A stretch of DNA of 64,000 nt from Symsagittifera roscoffensis (GCF_963678635.1 NC_087064.1:12322819-12386818), one strand, 5' to 3'. Counted from the stretch's first letter, positions 30,075 to 40,638 are shown. Numbers and translations are program-made. The notes: generated by a model not told the origin, from the letters alone.

Positions 30075-30079
30075 TTTTT
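30075..30079 (+). terminator. Possible Pol III terminator after 29987 copy
   Basis: Five T starting 18 bp after the core, the shortest distance among the exact copies. Confidence 0.4.
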
Positions 30080-30280
30080 GCCGGATAAAGCGCAAACCTA
30101 AATTTTTTCATTTTTTTACTGTTCCACTGTAAAAAATGAGGAAACTACCGAAATATTCAGCTGAGTTCAAAACCTCAATTAGACTGTAACAAAGTTTTTA
30201 TGATTTTGTTCAAAGTTTTGATGAAAAAAACGGACTGAAGAGCGAAACTTTCTTCAAACGATTAAAATAATCTTACGCAA

Positions 30281-30351
30281 GCATCGCTGGTTTAGTGATA
30301 GAATTGTCGCCTGGCACGCGATGGACCCGGGTTTGATTCTCGGCCAAAGCA
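30281..30351 (+). pseudogene. tRNA-Gly-derived, class G, anticodon GGC
   Basis: CTGGCACGCGATGG; acceptor end CCAAAGC is broken. Confidence 0.82.
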
Positions 30352-30566
30352 TAGCAGAAAAAATTTCCTAGGAAAGAGCAGTCTTAAACTTTTGTATTTT
30401 ATTACTGTTCCACTGTCAAAAAGAGGAAAAATACTAAAATAATTAGCTGAATTCGAATTATCAATTAAAATGAAACAAATTTTTTATGATTTTTATTCAA
30501 CGCTTTGTTGAAAACTAGGATGATAGAGCAAAACTTTGATGGAACGATTATATCAGTTTAAATAAA

Positions 30567-30637
30567 GCATCGGTGGTTCAGTGGTAGAATTGTCGCCTGC
30601 CACGCGATAGACCCGGGTTCGATTCCCGGCCGATGCA
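30567..30637 (+). tRNA. tRNA-Gly (GCC), exact array consensus
   Basis: Identical to 2121 in all 71 bases. 874-bp counterpart of 29693. Confidence 0.6.
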
Positions 30638-30655
30638 AAGCAGCAAAGCAAAAAA

Positions 30656-30659
30656 TTTT
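30656..30659 (+). terminator. Possible Pol III terminator after 30567 copy
   Basis: Four T, 19 bp after the core. Confidence 0.35.
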
Positions 30660-30860
30660 GCCGGAAAAAGCGCAAACCTCAATTTTTTCATTTTTTTACT
30701 GTTCCACTGTCAAAAATGAGGAAACTACCAAAATATTGAGCTGAGTTCAAAACCTCAATTAGACTGTAACAAAATTTTTATGTTTTTGTTCAAAGTTTTG
30801 ATGAAAAGGTTGGATTGAAGAGCAAAACTTTGTTCAAACTATCAAAATCGACTACATCAA

Positions 30861-30931
30861 GCATCGGTGGTTCAGTGGTAAAATTGTCGCCTGCCACGCG
30901 ATAGACCCGGGTTCGATTCCCGGCCGATGCA
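30861..30931 (+). tRNA. tRNA-Gly (GCC), one D-stem change
   Basis: Counterpart of 29987 with GGTAAAAT for GGTAGAAT, opening C13-G22. Otherwise exact. Confidence 0.45.
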
Positions 30932-31154
30932 AAGCAGCAAAGCAAAAATTTTTGCCGGATAGAGCGCAAACCTAAATTTTTTCATTTTTTTACTGTTCCA
31001 CTGTCAAAAATGAGGAAACTACCGAAATATTCAGCTGAGTTCAAAACCTCAATTAGACTGTAACAAAGTTTTTATGATTTTGTTCAAAGTTTTGATGAAA
31101 AAAACGGACTGAAGAGCGAAACTTTCTTCAAACGATTAAAATAGTGTTACGCAA

Positions 31155-31225
31155 GCATCGCTGGTTTAGTGATAGAATTGTCGCCTGGCACGCGATGGAC
31201 CCGGGTTTGATTCTCGGCCAATGCA
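31155..31225 (+). pseudogene. tRNA-Gly-derived, class G, anticodon GGC
   Basis: Counterpart of 30281, acceptor end CCAATGC. Confidence 0.83.
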
Positions 31226-31392
31226 TAGCAGAAAAAATTTCCTAGGAAAGAGCAGTCTTAAACTTTTGTATTTTATTACTGTTCCACTGTCAAAAAAGAG
31301 GAAAATTGCTCAAATGAATTGAATCAAAACATTGTTAAAAAATTGAAACGAAGGGCAAAGTTTTTGTTCAAACGGTGAACAACTTATTTCAA

Positions 31393-31463
31393 GCAGCAGT
31401 GGTTCAGTGGCAGGATTGTCGCCTGCCAAGCGATATACCCATGTTTGAGTCCCGGTCGATGAT
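31393..31463 (+). pseudogene. tRNA-Gly(GCC)-like, class C
   Basis: GCAGCAG start; acceptor end TCGATGA destroys base 72 pairing. Confidence 0.82.
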
Positions 31464-31676
31464 GCGCAGAGAGTTTAACTAGAAAAGCGCAAGTTTAAAC
31501 TTTTGTATTTTTCACTGTCCACTGTCAAAAAGAGGAAAAATACTGAAATATTCAGCCGAATTCAAAACCTCAATTAGAATGAAACAAAGTTTTCATGATT
31601 TTATTTGAAGTTTTGATGAAAAGATTGGGTTGAAGAGCAAAACTTTGTTCAAACTATCAAAACAAGGTTACGTCAA

Positions 31677-31747
31677 GCATCGGTGATTCAGTCGTAGAAT
31701 TGTCGCCTGCCACACGATACACCCAATTTCGATTCCCGTCTGATGCA
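31677..31747 (+). pseudogene. tRNA-Gly(GCC)-like, class D
   Basis: CACACGATACACCCAATTTCG; acceptor end CTGATGC. Confidence 0.83.
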
Positions 31748-31973
31748 AAGCAGAAAAGCAGACAAATTTTGCCGGAAAAGCACAAACTTAAATTTTTTCA
31801 TTTTTTTACTGTTCCACTGTCAAAAAAGAGGAAACTACTGAAATATTCAGCTTAATTCAACTTCAATTAGCATGAAACAAATTTTTCATGGTTTTGATTC
31901 AACGCTTTGATGAAAAACTTGGATGATAGAGCAAAACATTGTTCAAACTATCAAAACAGATTAATTACATCAA

Positions 31974-32044
31974 GCATCGATGGTTCAGTCGTAGAATTGG
32001 CGCCTGCCACGCGATAGACCCGGTTTCGATTCCCGTCCGTTGCA
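31974..32044 (+). pseudogene. tRNA-Gly(GCC)-like, class D
   Basis: GCATCGA start, T stem CCGGT/CCCGT, end CCGTTGC. Duplicate at 32553. Confidence 0.83.
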
Positions 32045-32253
32045 AAGCAGAAAAGTAGAAAATTTTGCCCGAAAAGCGCAAACTTAAATTTTTGCACTTT
32101 TTTACTGTTCCACTGTCAAAAAAGAGGAAACTACCGAAATATTCAGCTGAAATCAAAACCTCAGTTAGAATGAAACAAATTTTCGAAGTTACGAAGAAAA
32201 AAATGGATTGAAAAGCAGAACTTTGTTCAAACGATTAAAATTATGTAAATACA

Positions 32254-32324
32254 GCATCTGTGGTTCAGTTGAAGAATTGTCGGCTTCCACGCAAAAGACC
32301 ATGGTTCAATTCCCGGGCGATGCA
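32254..32324 (+). pseudogene. tRNA-Gly-like, class B (UCC)
   Basis: GCATCTG start, GTTGAAGAATT, CGGCTTCCACGCAAAAG. Duplicate at 32833. Confidence 0.83.
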
Positions 32325-32552
32325 AAGCAGAAAAGCAGAAAAATTTTTCTAGAAAAGCCCAATTTTACGTTTTTTCAATTTTTTTTGTGCCATTGTCAAA
32401 AAAGAGGAAGCCTTCTCAAATAATTAGCTGAATTCGAAACCTCAAATAAATTGAAACAAAGTTTTCATGATTTTGATTCAACGCTTTGATGAAAAACTTG
32501 GATGATAGAGCAAAACATTGTTCAAACTATCAAAACAGATTAATTACATCAA

Positions 32553-32623
32553 GCATCGATGGTTCAGTCGTAGAATTGGCGCCTGCCACGCGATAGACCC
32601 GGTTTCGATTCCCGTCCGTTGCA
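32553..32623 (+). pseudogene. tRNA-Gly(GCC)-like, class D
   Basis: 579-bp copy of 31974, core identical. Confidence 0.83.
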
Positions 32624-32832
32624 AAGCAGAAAAGTAGAAAATTTTGCCCGAAAAGCGCAAACTTAAATTTTTGCACTTTTTTACTGTTCCACTGTCAAAA
32701 AAGAGGAAACTACCGAAATATTCAGCTGAAATCAAAACCTCAGTTAGAATGAAACAAATTTTCGAAGCTACGAAGAAAAAAATGGATTGAAAAGCAGAAC
32801 TTTGTTCAAACGATTAAAATTATGTAAATACA

Positions 32833-32903
32833 GCATCGGTGGTTCAGTTGAAGAATTGTCGGCTTCCACGCAAAAGACCATGGTTCAATTCCCGGGCGAT
32901 GCA
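32833..32903 (+). pseudogene. tRNA-Gly-like, class B (UCC)
   Basis: 579-bp copy of 32254 with GCATCGG restored. Confidence 0.83.
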
Positions 32904-33018
32904 AAGCAGAAAAGCAGAAAAATTTTTCTAGAAAAGCCCAATTTTACGTTTTTTCAATTTTTTTTGTGCCATTGTCAAAAAAGAGGAAGCCTTCTCAAAT
33001 AATTAGCTGAATTCGAAA

Positions 33019-33060
33019 CCTGTCTAGCAATATACCCGTTTTCGATTCCCGGCCGATGCA
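33019..33060 (+). pseudogene. tRNA-Gly 3' part, class C type
   Basis: Begins abruptly in the anticodon loop (CCTGTCTAGC) after spacer GAAA; T arm and acceptor 3' strand follow. No 5' half. Confidence 0.82.
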
Positions 33061-33220
33061 GCGCAGATTGTTTTCCTAGAAAAGCGCAAACTTAAACTTT
33101 TGTAACTTTTTACTGTTCCACTAACAAAAAAAGGGATTACCCAAATAATTAGCTGAACTCAAAACTTCAGTTAAAATGAAACAAAGTTTTCATGATTTTG
33201 ATTCAAAGCTTTGATGAAAA
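33019..33220. repeat. Displaced duplicate of 34159-34360
   Basis: The sequence from the anticodon loop of a class C core through the next spacer reappears 1,140 bp downstream. Here its left edge is abrupt: spacer GAAACC joins core TGTCTAGCAA. Confidence 0.88.
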
Positions 33221-33272
33221 ACTTGGATGATGAGCAAAACTTTGCTGGATCGATTATAGCAGTTTGAATCAA

Positions 33273-33343
33273 GCAGCGCGGGTTCAGTGGTAGAATTGTC
33301 GCCTGCCACGCGATAGAACCGGGTTCGATTCACGGCCGATGCA
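33273..33343 (+). pseudogene. tRNA-Gly(GCC)-like, class A
   Basis: Acceptor GCAGCGC is broken; anticodon arm exact; T strand CACGG. Confidence 0.84.
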
Positions 33344-33550
33344 TGGCAGAAAAAGTTTCCTTGGAAAGAGCCGTCTTAAACTTTTATAATTGATTACTGT
33401 TTAACTGTCAAAAAAGAGGAAAACTACTCAAATAAAGAGCTGAAGTTCAAAACTCAAATGAAATGATTTAGATTTTGCTCGAAAATTTAGTGAAAAATTG
33501 AAATGAAGAGCAAAGTTTTTGTTCAAACGATTAAAACAGATAAAAATCAA

Positions 33551-33620
33551 GCATCGGTGGTTTAGTTGTAGCATTGACGCCTTCCACGCGATAGACCATG
33601 TTCGATTCACGGGCGATGCA
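33551..33620 (+). pseudogene. tRNA-Gly-like, class B (UCC)
   Basis: 70 nt, one G missing from the T stem (CCATGTTCG). Confidence 0.83.
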
Positions 33621-33843
33621 AAGCAGAAAAGCAGAAATTTTTTTCTAGAAAAGCGCAATTTTACGTTTTTTCAAGATTTTACTGTGCCACTGTCAAAAAA
33701 AAGGAAAACTACTAAAATAATTAGCTGAATTCGAAATCTCAATTAAAATGAAACAACTTTTTATGATTTTTATTCAACGCTTTGTTGAAAACTAGGATGA
33801 TAGAGCAAAACTTTGCTGGAACGATTATAGCAGTTAAAATCAA

Positions 33844-33914
33844 GCATCGGTGTTTGAGTGGTAGAATTATCTCCTGCCACGCGACAGACCCAGGTTCGAT
33901 TCCCGGCCGGTGCA
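33844..33914 (+). pseudogene. tRNA-Gly(GCC)-like, class E
   Basis: GGTGTTTGAG D arm; otherwise like 12643. Confidence 0.84.
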
Positions 33915-34129
33915 AAGCAGGAAAGCAGAAAAATTTTTCCTAGAAAAGCGCAAAGTTAAATTTGTTCAACTTCCTACTGTTCCACAGTCAGAAAAGAAGA
34001 GAACTAATAATTAGCTGAAAATTACAACTCAAATAAAATAAGCCATTCAGTGTTTTGATTCAAAAAATTGGGACAAAACTTGTATTAAAGAGCAAATTTT
34101 TTGTTCAAATGGTGAACAGTTTAATTCAA

Positions 34130-34200
34130 ACATCGGTGGGTTAGTGGAAGAATTGTCGCCTGTCTAGCAATATACCCGTTTTCAATTCCCGGCCGATGCA
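34130..34200 (+). pseudogene. tRNA-Gly-like, class C
   Basis: Starts ACATCGG; CTGTCTAGC reads GTC in the anticodon position; T loop TTCAATT. Confidence 0.82.
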
Positions 34201-34360
34201 GCGCAGATTGTTTTCCTAGAAAAGCGCAAACTTAAACTTTTGTAACTTTTTACTGTTCCACTAACAAAAAAAGGGATTACCCAAATAATTAGCTGAACTC
34301 AAAACTTCAGTTAAAATGAAACAAAGTTTTCATGATTTTGATTCAAAGCTTTGATGAAAA
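34159..34360. repeat. Source-like copy of 33019-33220
   Basis: Within the complete class C core at 34130; the match to 33019-33220 runs into the next spacer until the TTTGATGAAAA block diverges. Confidence 0.85.
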
Positions 34361-34424
34361 TAATTGGATGATAGAGCAAAACTTTGCTGGAACAATTATA
34401 GCAGTTAAAATCAAGCATCGGTGG

Positions 34425-34495
34425 TTCAGTGGTAGAATTATTGCCTGCCACGCGATAGACCCGGGTTCGATTCCCGGCCGATGCAAAGCAGGAGA
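34425..34495 (+). tRNA. tRNA-Gly (GCC), intact cloverleaf variant
   Basis: Anticodon stem ATTGC/GCGAT pairs throughout (A27-U43 and a U-G at 29-41). Other arms and both boxes match the exact consensus. Confidence 0.5.
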
Positions 34496-34707
34496 GCCAA
34501 AAACTTTGCCGGAAAAGCGCAAACTTAAATTTTTTCGTTTTTTTACTGTTCCACTGTCAAAAAAGAGGAAACTACCAAAATATTCAGGTGAATTCAAAAC
34601 CTCAATTAGAGTGAAACAAAGTTTTCATGATTTTGTTCAAAGTTTTGATGAAAAAATTGGATTGAAGAGCCAAACTTTTTTCAAACGGTTAAAAAACTGT
34701 AAATCAA

Positions 34708-34778
34708 GCATCGCTGGTTCAGTGGTAGAATTATCGCCTGCCACGCGATAGACACGGGTTCGATTCCCGGCCGATGCA
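34708..34778 (+). pseudogene. tRNA-Gly(GCC)-like, class A
   Basis: Two mismatches only: C7-C66 and A49-G65 (ACGGG). Anticodon stem uses A27-U43. Confidence 0.7.
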
Positions 34779-34987
34779 TAACAGGAAAAAATTCCTAGGA
34801 AAGAACAGCTTTCAACTTTTGTAACTTATTACTGTTCCACTGTCAAAAAAAGGAAAACTACTCAAATAAATAGCTGTATTTTAAAACTCAAATGAATTGA
34901 ATCTTTCATGATTTTGATTCAAAATATTGTTAAAAAATTGTAATGAAGGACAAAGTTTTTGTTCAAATGGTGATCAACTTTATTCAA

Positions 34988-35058
34988 GCATCAGTGGTTC
35001 AGTGGCAGGATTGTTGCCTGCCAAGCAAAATACCCGTGTTCGAGTCCCGGCCGATGCA
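34988..35058 (+). pseudogene. tRNA-Gly(GCC)-like, class C
   Basis: GTTGCCTGCCAAGCAAAAT; T stem CCGTG. Confidence 0.84.
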
Positions 35059-35269
35059 GCGCAGAGAGTTTTACAAGAAAAGCAAAAGTTTATACTTTTG
35101 TAATTTTTACTGTCCACTGTCAAAAAGAGGAAAATACTGAAATATTCAACTGAATTCAAAACCTCAATTAGAATGAAACAAAGTTTCCATGATTTTGTTT
35201 GAAGTTTCGATGAAAAGATTGGATTGAAGAGCAAAACTTTATTCAAACTATCAAAACAGGTTACATCAA

Positions 35270-35340
35270 GCATCGGTGGTTCAGTCGTAGAATTGTCGCC
35301 TGCAACGCGATAGACCCGATTTCGATTCCCTTACGATGCA
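35270..35340 (+). pseudogene. tRNA-Gly-derived, class D, anticodon GCA
   Basis: CTGCAACG; acceptor 3' side CTTACGATGC. Confidence 0.83.
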
Positions 35341-35562
35341 AAGCAGAAAAGAAGAAACATTTTGCCGGAAAAGCGCAAACTTAAATTTTTGCAACTTTTT
35401 TCTGTTCCATTGTCAAAAAAGAGGAAAACTACTCAAATAAATAGCTGAAGTTCAAAACTCAAATGAAATGAATCATTCATGATTTTGATTCGAAAATTTG
35501 GTGAAAAATTGAAATGAAGAGCAAAGTTTTTGTTCAAACAATTAAAACAGATAAAAAATCAA

Positions 35563-35630
35563 GCATCGGTGATTCAGTTGCATTGTCGCCTTCCACGCGA
35601 TTGACCATGAATTGATTCCCGGGCGATGCA
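35563..35630 (+). pseudogene. tRNA-Gly-like, class B (UCC), D-arm deletion
   Basis: Three bases lost in the D arm (CAGTTGCATT); T stem CATGA. Confidence 0.82.
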
Positions 35631-35862
35631 AAGGAGAAAAACAGAAAAGCAGAAAAATTTTTCTAGAAAAGCGCAAATTTACGTTTTCTCAATTTTTTAC
35701 TGAGCCACTGTCAAAAATGAGGAAAACTACTCTAATAGTTAGCTGAATTCGACACCTCAATGAAAATGAAACAAAGTTCTCATGATTTTGATTCAACGCT
35801 TTGATGAAAAACTTGGATGATAGAGCAAAACTTTGCTGGAACGATTATAGCAGTTGAATCAA

Positions 35863-35933
35863 GCATCGATGGTTCAGTGATAGAATTGTCGCCTGCCACG
35901 CGTTAGACCCAGGTTCGATTTCCAGCAGATGCA
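35863..35933 (+). pseudogene. tRNA-Gly(GCC)-like, class A
   Basis: GCATCGA start, GCGTT stem, T arm CCAGGTTCGATTTCCAG, end CAGATGC. Confidence 0.82.
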
Positions 35934-36153
35934 AACAGCAAAGCAAAACATTTTGCCGGAAAAGCGCAAACTTAAATTTTTTCATTTTTTTACTGTTCCA
36001 CTGTCAAAAAAGAGGAAACTACCGAAATATTCAGCTGAGTTCAAAACCTCAATTAGACTGTAACAAAATTTTCATGATTTTGTTCGAAGATTTGATGAAA
36101 AAATTAGACTGAAGAGCAAAATTTGTTCAAACGATTAAAATAGTGTTAATCAA

Positions 36154-36224
36154 GCATCGCTGGTTGAGAGCTAGAATTGGCGCCTGCCACGCGATAGACC
36201 CGGTATCGATTCCCGGCCGATGCA
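36154..36224 (+). pseudogene. tRNA-Gly(GCC)-like, class A/D
   Basis: GGTTGAGAGCTAG D arm; GGCGCC; T loop ATCGATT. Confidence 0.83.
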
Positions 36225-36408
36225 TAGCAGAAAAAATTTCCTAGTAAAGAGCAATCTTAAAGTTTTCTAACTTATCACTGTTCCATTGTCAAAAAAGAGG
36301 AAAAATGCTCAAATGAATTGAATCATTCATGATTTTGATTCTAAATATTGTTAAAAAAATGATATACAGGGCAAAGTTTTTGTTCAAAAGGTGAACAACT
36401 TAATTCAA

Positions 36409-36479
36409 GCATCAGTGATTCAGTGGTAGGATTGTCGCCTGCCAAGCAATATACCCGCGTTTGAGTCCCAGTGGATGCA
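36409..36479 (+). pseudogene. tRNA-Gly(GCC)-like, class C
   Basis: AAGCAATAT, T arm CGCGTTTGAGT, acceptor end GTGGATGC. Confidence 0.82.
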
Positions 36480-36691
36480 GCGCAGAGAGTTTTACTAGAA
36501 GAGCGCAAGTTTAAACTTTTGTAGTTTTTACTGTCCGCTGTTAAAGAGAGAAAAAATACTAAAATATTCAACTCAATTCAAAACCTCAATTAGATTGAAA
36601 CAAAGTTTTTATGATTTTGTTCGAAGTTTTGATGAAAAGATTGGATTGAAGAGCAAAACTTTGTTCAAACTATCAAAACAGATTACATCAA

Positions 36692-36762
36692 GCATCGGTG
36701 GTTCAGTCGTAGAATTGTCGCCTGCCACGCGATGGACCCGATTTCGATTTCCGCTCGATGCA
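36692..36762 (+). pseudogene. tRNA-Gly(GCC)-like, class D
   Basis: GCGATGG, T arm CGATTTCGATTTCCG, end CTCGATGC. Confidence 0.83.
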
Positions 36763-36983
36763 AAGCAGAAAAGCAGAACAATTTTGCCGGAAAAGCGCAA
36801 ACTTAAACTTCTGCAACTTTTTACTGTTCCACTGTCAAAAAAGAGGAAACTACTGAAATATTCAGGTGAATTCAACCTCAATTAGAATGAAACAATTTTT
36901 TTATGATTTTTTTCGAAGTTTCGAAGAAAAAAGTGGATTGAATAGCAAAACTTTGTTCAAACGATTAAAATGGAGTAAACCAA

Positions 36984-37054
36984 GTATTGCTGATTCTGGG
37001 GTAGAATTGTCGCCTGCCAGGCAATAGACCCGGGATCGATTCCCGGCCGATGCA
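36984..37054 (+). pseudogene. tRNA-Gly(GCC)-like, class A
   Basis: Partner of 216: GTATTGC start, GATTCTGGGG D arm, loop CAGGCAAT. Confidence 0.82.
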
Positions 37055-37210
37055 TAGCAGAAAAAAGTTCCTAGGATAGAGCAGTCTGAAACTTTTGTAA
37101 CATATTACTGTTCAACTGTCAAAAAAGAGGAAAACTACTCAAATAATTAGCTGAAGTTCCGATGAAAAAAAATGGATGATAGAGCAAAACGATTATAGCA
37201 GTTAAATCAA

Positions 37211-37281
37211 GCATCGGTGGTTCAGTGGTAGACTTGTGTCCTGCCAAGCAATATACCCGTGTTCTAGTCCCGGCCGATGCA
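37211..37281 (+). pseudogene. tRNA-Gly(GCC)-like, class C
   Basis: Partner of 444, sharing the TTCTAGT T loop. Confidence 0.85.
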
Positions 37282-37486
37282 GCGCAAAGAGTTTTACTAG
37301 AAAAGCGCAAATTTAAACGTTTGTAATTTTTACTGTCCACTGTCAAAAAAAGGAAAAATACTGGAATATTCAGCTAAATTCCAATTAGAATGAAACAAAG
37401 TTTTCATGATTTTGTTCGAAGTTTTGATGAAAAGATTGGATTGAAGAGCAAAACTTTGTTCAAATTATCAAAACAGAGTTTATCAA

Positions 37487-37557
37487 GCATCGGTGTTTCA
37501 GTCGTAGAATTGTCGCCTGCCACGCGATAGACCCGGGTTCGATTTACGGCCGATACA
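37487..37557 (+). pseudogene. tRNA-Gly(GCC)-like, class A/D
   Basis: Partner of 720, sharing TTTACGG and GATACA; adds GGTGTTTCAG. Confidence 0.85.
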
Positions 37558-37773
37558 TAGCAGAAAAAATTTCCTAGGAAAGAACAGTCTTAAGTTTTTG
37601 TAACATATTACTGTTCAACTGTCAAAAAAGAGAAAAACGACTCAAATGAATTGCTGTATTTTAAAACTCAAATGAAATGAATCATTCATAACTTTGATTC
37701 GATAATTTGGTGAAAAATTGAAATGAAGAGCAAAGTTTTTGTTGAAACAATTGAAAAAGATAAAAAAAATCAA

Positions 37774-37844
37774 GCATCGGTGGTTCAGTTGTAGCATTGT
37801 CGTCTTCCACGCGAAAGACAATGGTTCGATTCCCGGGCGATGCA
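37774..37844 (+). pseudogene. tRNA-Gly-like, class B (UCC)
   Basis: Partner of 1006, sharing GTCTTCC and CAATGG. Confidence 0.85.
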
Positions 37845-38080
37845 AAGCAGAAAAGCAGAAGTTTTTTCTAGAAAAGCACAATTTTACATTTTTTCAATTT
37901 TTTACTGTGCCACTGTCAAAAAAGAGGAAAACTACTCAAATAATTAGCTGAATTCGAAACCCCAATTAAAAAATTTAAACGAAACAAAGTTTTTATGATG
38001 ATTCTGCTTCAAAGCTTTGCTGAAAAAAATTGAATCATAGCGCAAAATTTTGCTGGAACAATTATAGCAGTTTAACTCAA

Positions 38081-38151
38081 GCATCGGTGGTTCAGTGGTA
38101 GAATTTTCACCTGCCACGCGATAAACCCGGGTTCGATTCCCGGACGATACA
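38081..38151 (+). pseudogene. tRNA-Gly(GCC)-like, class A
   Basis: Partner of 1310; CACCTGCC stem mismatch; end GGACGATACA. Confidence 0.84.
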
Positions 38152-38364
38152 TAGCAGAAAAAATTTCCCAGGAGAGAACAGTCTTAAGTTTTTGTAACTT
38201 ATTAATGTTCTACTGTCAAAAAAGAGGAAAACTACTCAAATAAATAGCTGTATTTTAAAACCCAAATGCGATGAATCATTCATGATTTTGATTCGAAAAT
38301 TTGGTGAAAAAATGAAATCAAGAGCAAAAGTTTTTCTCAAACGATTAAAACAGACAAAAATCAA

Positions 38365-38435
38365 GCATCGGTGGTTCAGTCGTATAATTTTCTCCTGCCA
38401 AGCGACAGACCCGGGTTCGATTCCCGGCCGGTGCA
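38365..38435 (+). pseudogene. tRNA-Gly(GCC)-like, class E
   Basis: Partner of 1557; GTCGTATAAT D arm. Confidence 0.85.
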
Positions 38436-38649
38436 AAGCAGCAAAGCAGAAAAATTTTCCTAGAAAAGCGCAAAGTTGAATTTTTTCAACTTCCTACTGT
38501 TCCACTGTCAAAAAAGAGGAGAACTAACAAACAGCTGACTTTTACAACTCAAAAAAAAATAAGTCATACAGGGTTTTGATTCGAAAAATTGGGAAAAGTT
38601 TGAATTGAAGAGCAAACTTTTTGTTCAAACGGTGAACAGTTTAATTCAA

Positions 38650-38720
38650 GCATCGGTGGGTTAGTGGCAGAATTGTCGCCTGCCTAGCAATATACCCGTT
38701 TTCGATTCTCGGCCGATGCA
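38650..38720 (+). pseudogene. tRNA-Gly-like, class C
   Basis: Partner of 1840, sharing GTGGGTTAG and CTGCCTAGC. Confidence 0.85.
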
Positions 38721-38931
38721 GCGCAGATAGTTTTCCTAGAAAAGCGCAATCTTAACTTTTTGTAACTTCCCACTGTTCCATTTTCAAATAAGACGAAAAA
38801 ACTCAAAAAAAAAAACTGAATTTTAAATCTCAAATGAAACGAAACATTCACGATTTTGATTCAAAGCTTTTATGAAAAAATTGGAAGGAAGAGCCAAACT
38901 TTGTTGGAACAATTAAAACAGTTTAAATCAA

Positions 38932-39002
38932 GCATCGGTGGTTCAGTGGTAGAATTGTCGCCTGCCACAAGATGGACCCGGGTTCGATTCCCGGCCGATG
39001 CA
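38932..39002 (+). pseudogene. tRNA-Gly(GCC)-like, class A
   Basis: Partner of the exact core at 2121, but CCACAAGATGG opens two anticodon-stem pairs. All other arms exact. Confidence 0.8.
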
Positions 39003-39212
39003 TAGCAGAAAAAATTTCCTAGGAAAGAGCATCTTAACCTTTTGTAACTTATTACTATTCCACTGTCAAAAAAGAGGAAAACTACTCAAATAAATAGCTG
39101 AAGTTCAAAATTCAAATGAAATGAATATTCATGATTTAGATTCGAAAATTTGGTGAAAAATGAAATGAAGAACAAAATTTTTGTTCAAACAATTAAAACA
39201 GATAAAAATCAA

Positions 39213-39283
39213 ACATCGGTGGTTCAGTCGTAGAATTGTCTACTGCCACGCGACAGGCCCGGGTTCGATTCCCGGCCGATGCA
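39213..39283 (+). pseudogene. tRNA-Gly(GCC)-like, class E
   Basis: Starts ACATCGG; GTCTACTGCC; acceptor end and T arm exact. Confidence 0.84.
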
Positions 39284-39480
39284 AAGCAGCAAAGCAAAAA
39301 AAATTTTTGCGTTTATTACTGCTCCACTGTCAAAAAGAAGAAAAGTACTGAAATATTCAGCTGAATTCAAAACCTCAATTAGAATGAAACAAAGTTTTCA
39401 TGATTTTGTTCAAAGTTTTGATGAAAAAGTTGGATTGAAGAGCAAAACTTTGTTCAGACGATTAAAATAGTGTAAATTAA

Positions 39481-39551
39481 GCATCGCTGGTTCATTATTA
39501 GAATTTTCGCCTGCCGCGAGATAGACACGGTTTCGATTCCCGACCGATGCT
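39481..39551 (+). pseudogene. tRNA-Gly(GCC)-like, class A
   Basis: CATTATTAG D loop, GCCGCGAGATAG, T stem ACGGT, discriminator T. Duplicate at 40925. Confidence 0.83.
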
Positions 39552-39761
39552 TAGCAGAAAAAATTTCCTAGGAAAAAGCAGTCTCAAACTTTTGTAACTT
39601 TTTACTGTACCACTGTCAAAAAAGAGGAAAACTACTCAAATAAATAGCTGTATTTTAAAACTCAAATGAATTGAATCATTCAAGATTTCGATTCAAAATA
39701 TTGTTAGGAAAATGAAACGAAGGGCAAAGTTTTTGTTCAAACAGTGACCAACTTAATTCAA

Positions 39762-39832
39762 GCAGCAGTGGTTCAGTGGCAGGATTGTCGCCTGCAAAGC
39801 AAAATACCCGTGTTCAAGTCCCGGCCGATGCA
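39762..39832 (+). pseudogene. tRNA-Gly-derived, class C, anticodon GCA
   Basis: CTGCAAAGCAAAAT; T loop TTCAAGT. Duplicate at 41206. Confidence 0.83.
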
Positions 39833-40047
39833 GCGCAGAGAGTTTTACTAGAAAAGTGCACATTTAAGATTCTGTAATTTTTACTGTCCACTGACAAAAA
39901 AGAGGAAAAATACTGAAATATTCAGCTGAATTCAAAACCTCAATTAGAATGAAACAAAGTTTTCATGCTTTTGTTAGAAGTTTTGATGAAAAGATTGGAT
40001 TGAAGAGCAAAACTTTGTTCAGACGATTAAAACAGATAAAAAATCAA

Positions 40048-40118
40048 GCATCGGTGGTTCAGTCTTAGCATTGTCGCTTTCCACGCGATAGACCATGGTT
40101 CAATTCCCGGGCGATGCA
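40048..40118 (+). pseudogene. tRNA-Gly-like, class B
   Basis: CGCTTTCCACG: anticodon TCC with C32 replaced by T; D loop TCTTAG. Duplicate at 41492. Confidence 0.83.
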
Positions 40119-40346
40119 TAGCAGAAAACAAAAAAAATTTCTAGAAAAGCGCAATTTTACGTTTTTTTTTTCAATTTTTTACTGTACCACTGTCAAAAAA
40201 GAGGAAAACTACTCAAATAATTAGCTGAATTCGAAACCTTAATTGAAAAGAAACAAGGTTTCAAGATTTTGATTCGAAGCTTTGATGAAAAAAAAATGGA
40301 ATGAAGAGCAAAACTTTGTTGGAACGATTAAAACTGTATATATCAA

Positions 40347-40417
40347 GCATCGGTGGTTCAGTCCTAGAATTGTCTCCTGCCACGCGACAGACCCGGATTC
40401 GATTCCCGGCCGATGCA
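40347..40417 (+). pseudogene. tRNA-Gly(GCC)-like, class E
   Basis: D loop TCCTAG; T stem CCGGA. Duplicate at 41791. Confidence 0.85.
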
Positions 40418-40638
40418 AAGCAGCAAAGCAAAAAACTTTGCCGGAAAAGCGCAAACTTAAATTTTTGCGTTTATTACTGCTCCACTGTCAAAAAGAGGAA
40501 AAATACTGAAATATTCAGCTGAATTCAAAACCTCAATTAGAATGAAACAAAGTTTTCATGATTTTGTTCAAAGTTTTGATGAAAAAGTTAGATTGAAGAG
40601 CAAAACTTTGTTCAGACGATTAAAATAGTGTAAATCAA

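Larger units (their letters stand above)
29560..31299. repeat. 874-bp higher-order repeat, two copies
   Basis: Cores at 29693, 29987, 30281 recur at 30567, 30861, 31155, all at offset 874. It carries two of the five exact consensus cores, one in each copy (29987 and 30567). Confidence 0.9.
31891..33018. repeat. 579-bp higher-order repeat, two copies
   Basis: 31891-32469 and 32470-33018 match at offset 579; both carry a class D then a class B-like core. The second copy ends at a hybrid junction near 33020. Confidence 0.92.
36770..39290. repeat. Order-conserved block, right copy (partner 1-2480)
   Basis: Clearly paralogous to the window start but with many substitutions, so older than the 8.67-kb event. 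Near 39290 it jumps to a match with about 5070 onward. Confidence 0.85.

Noticed and set aside
34332-34751. Longest open frame (139 codons), and similar frames of 60-122 codons on both strands
   Set aside because: They run through tRNA-like cores, recur with every monomer, share TVPLSKK-type endings from the spacer, and have no start, domain or codon pattern of a gene.
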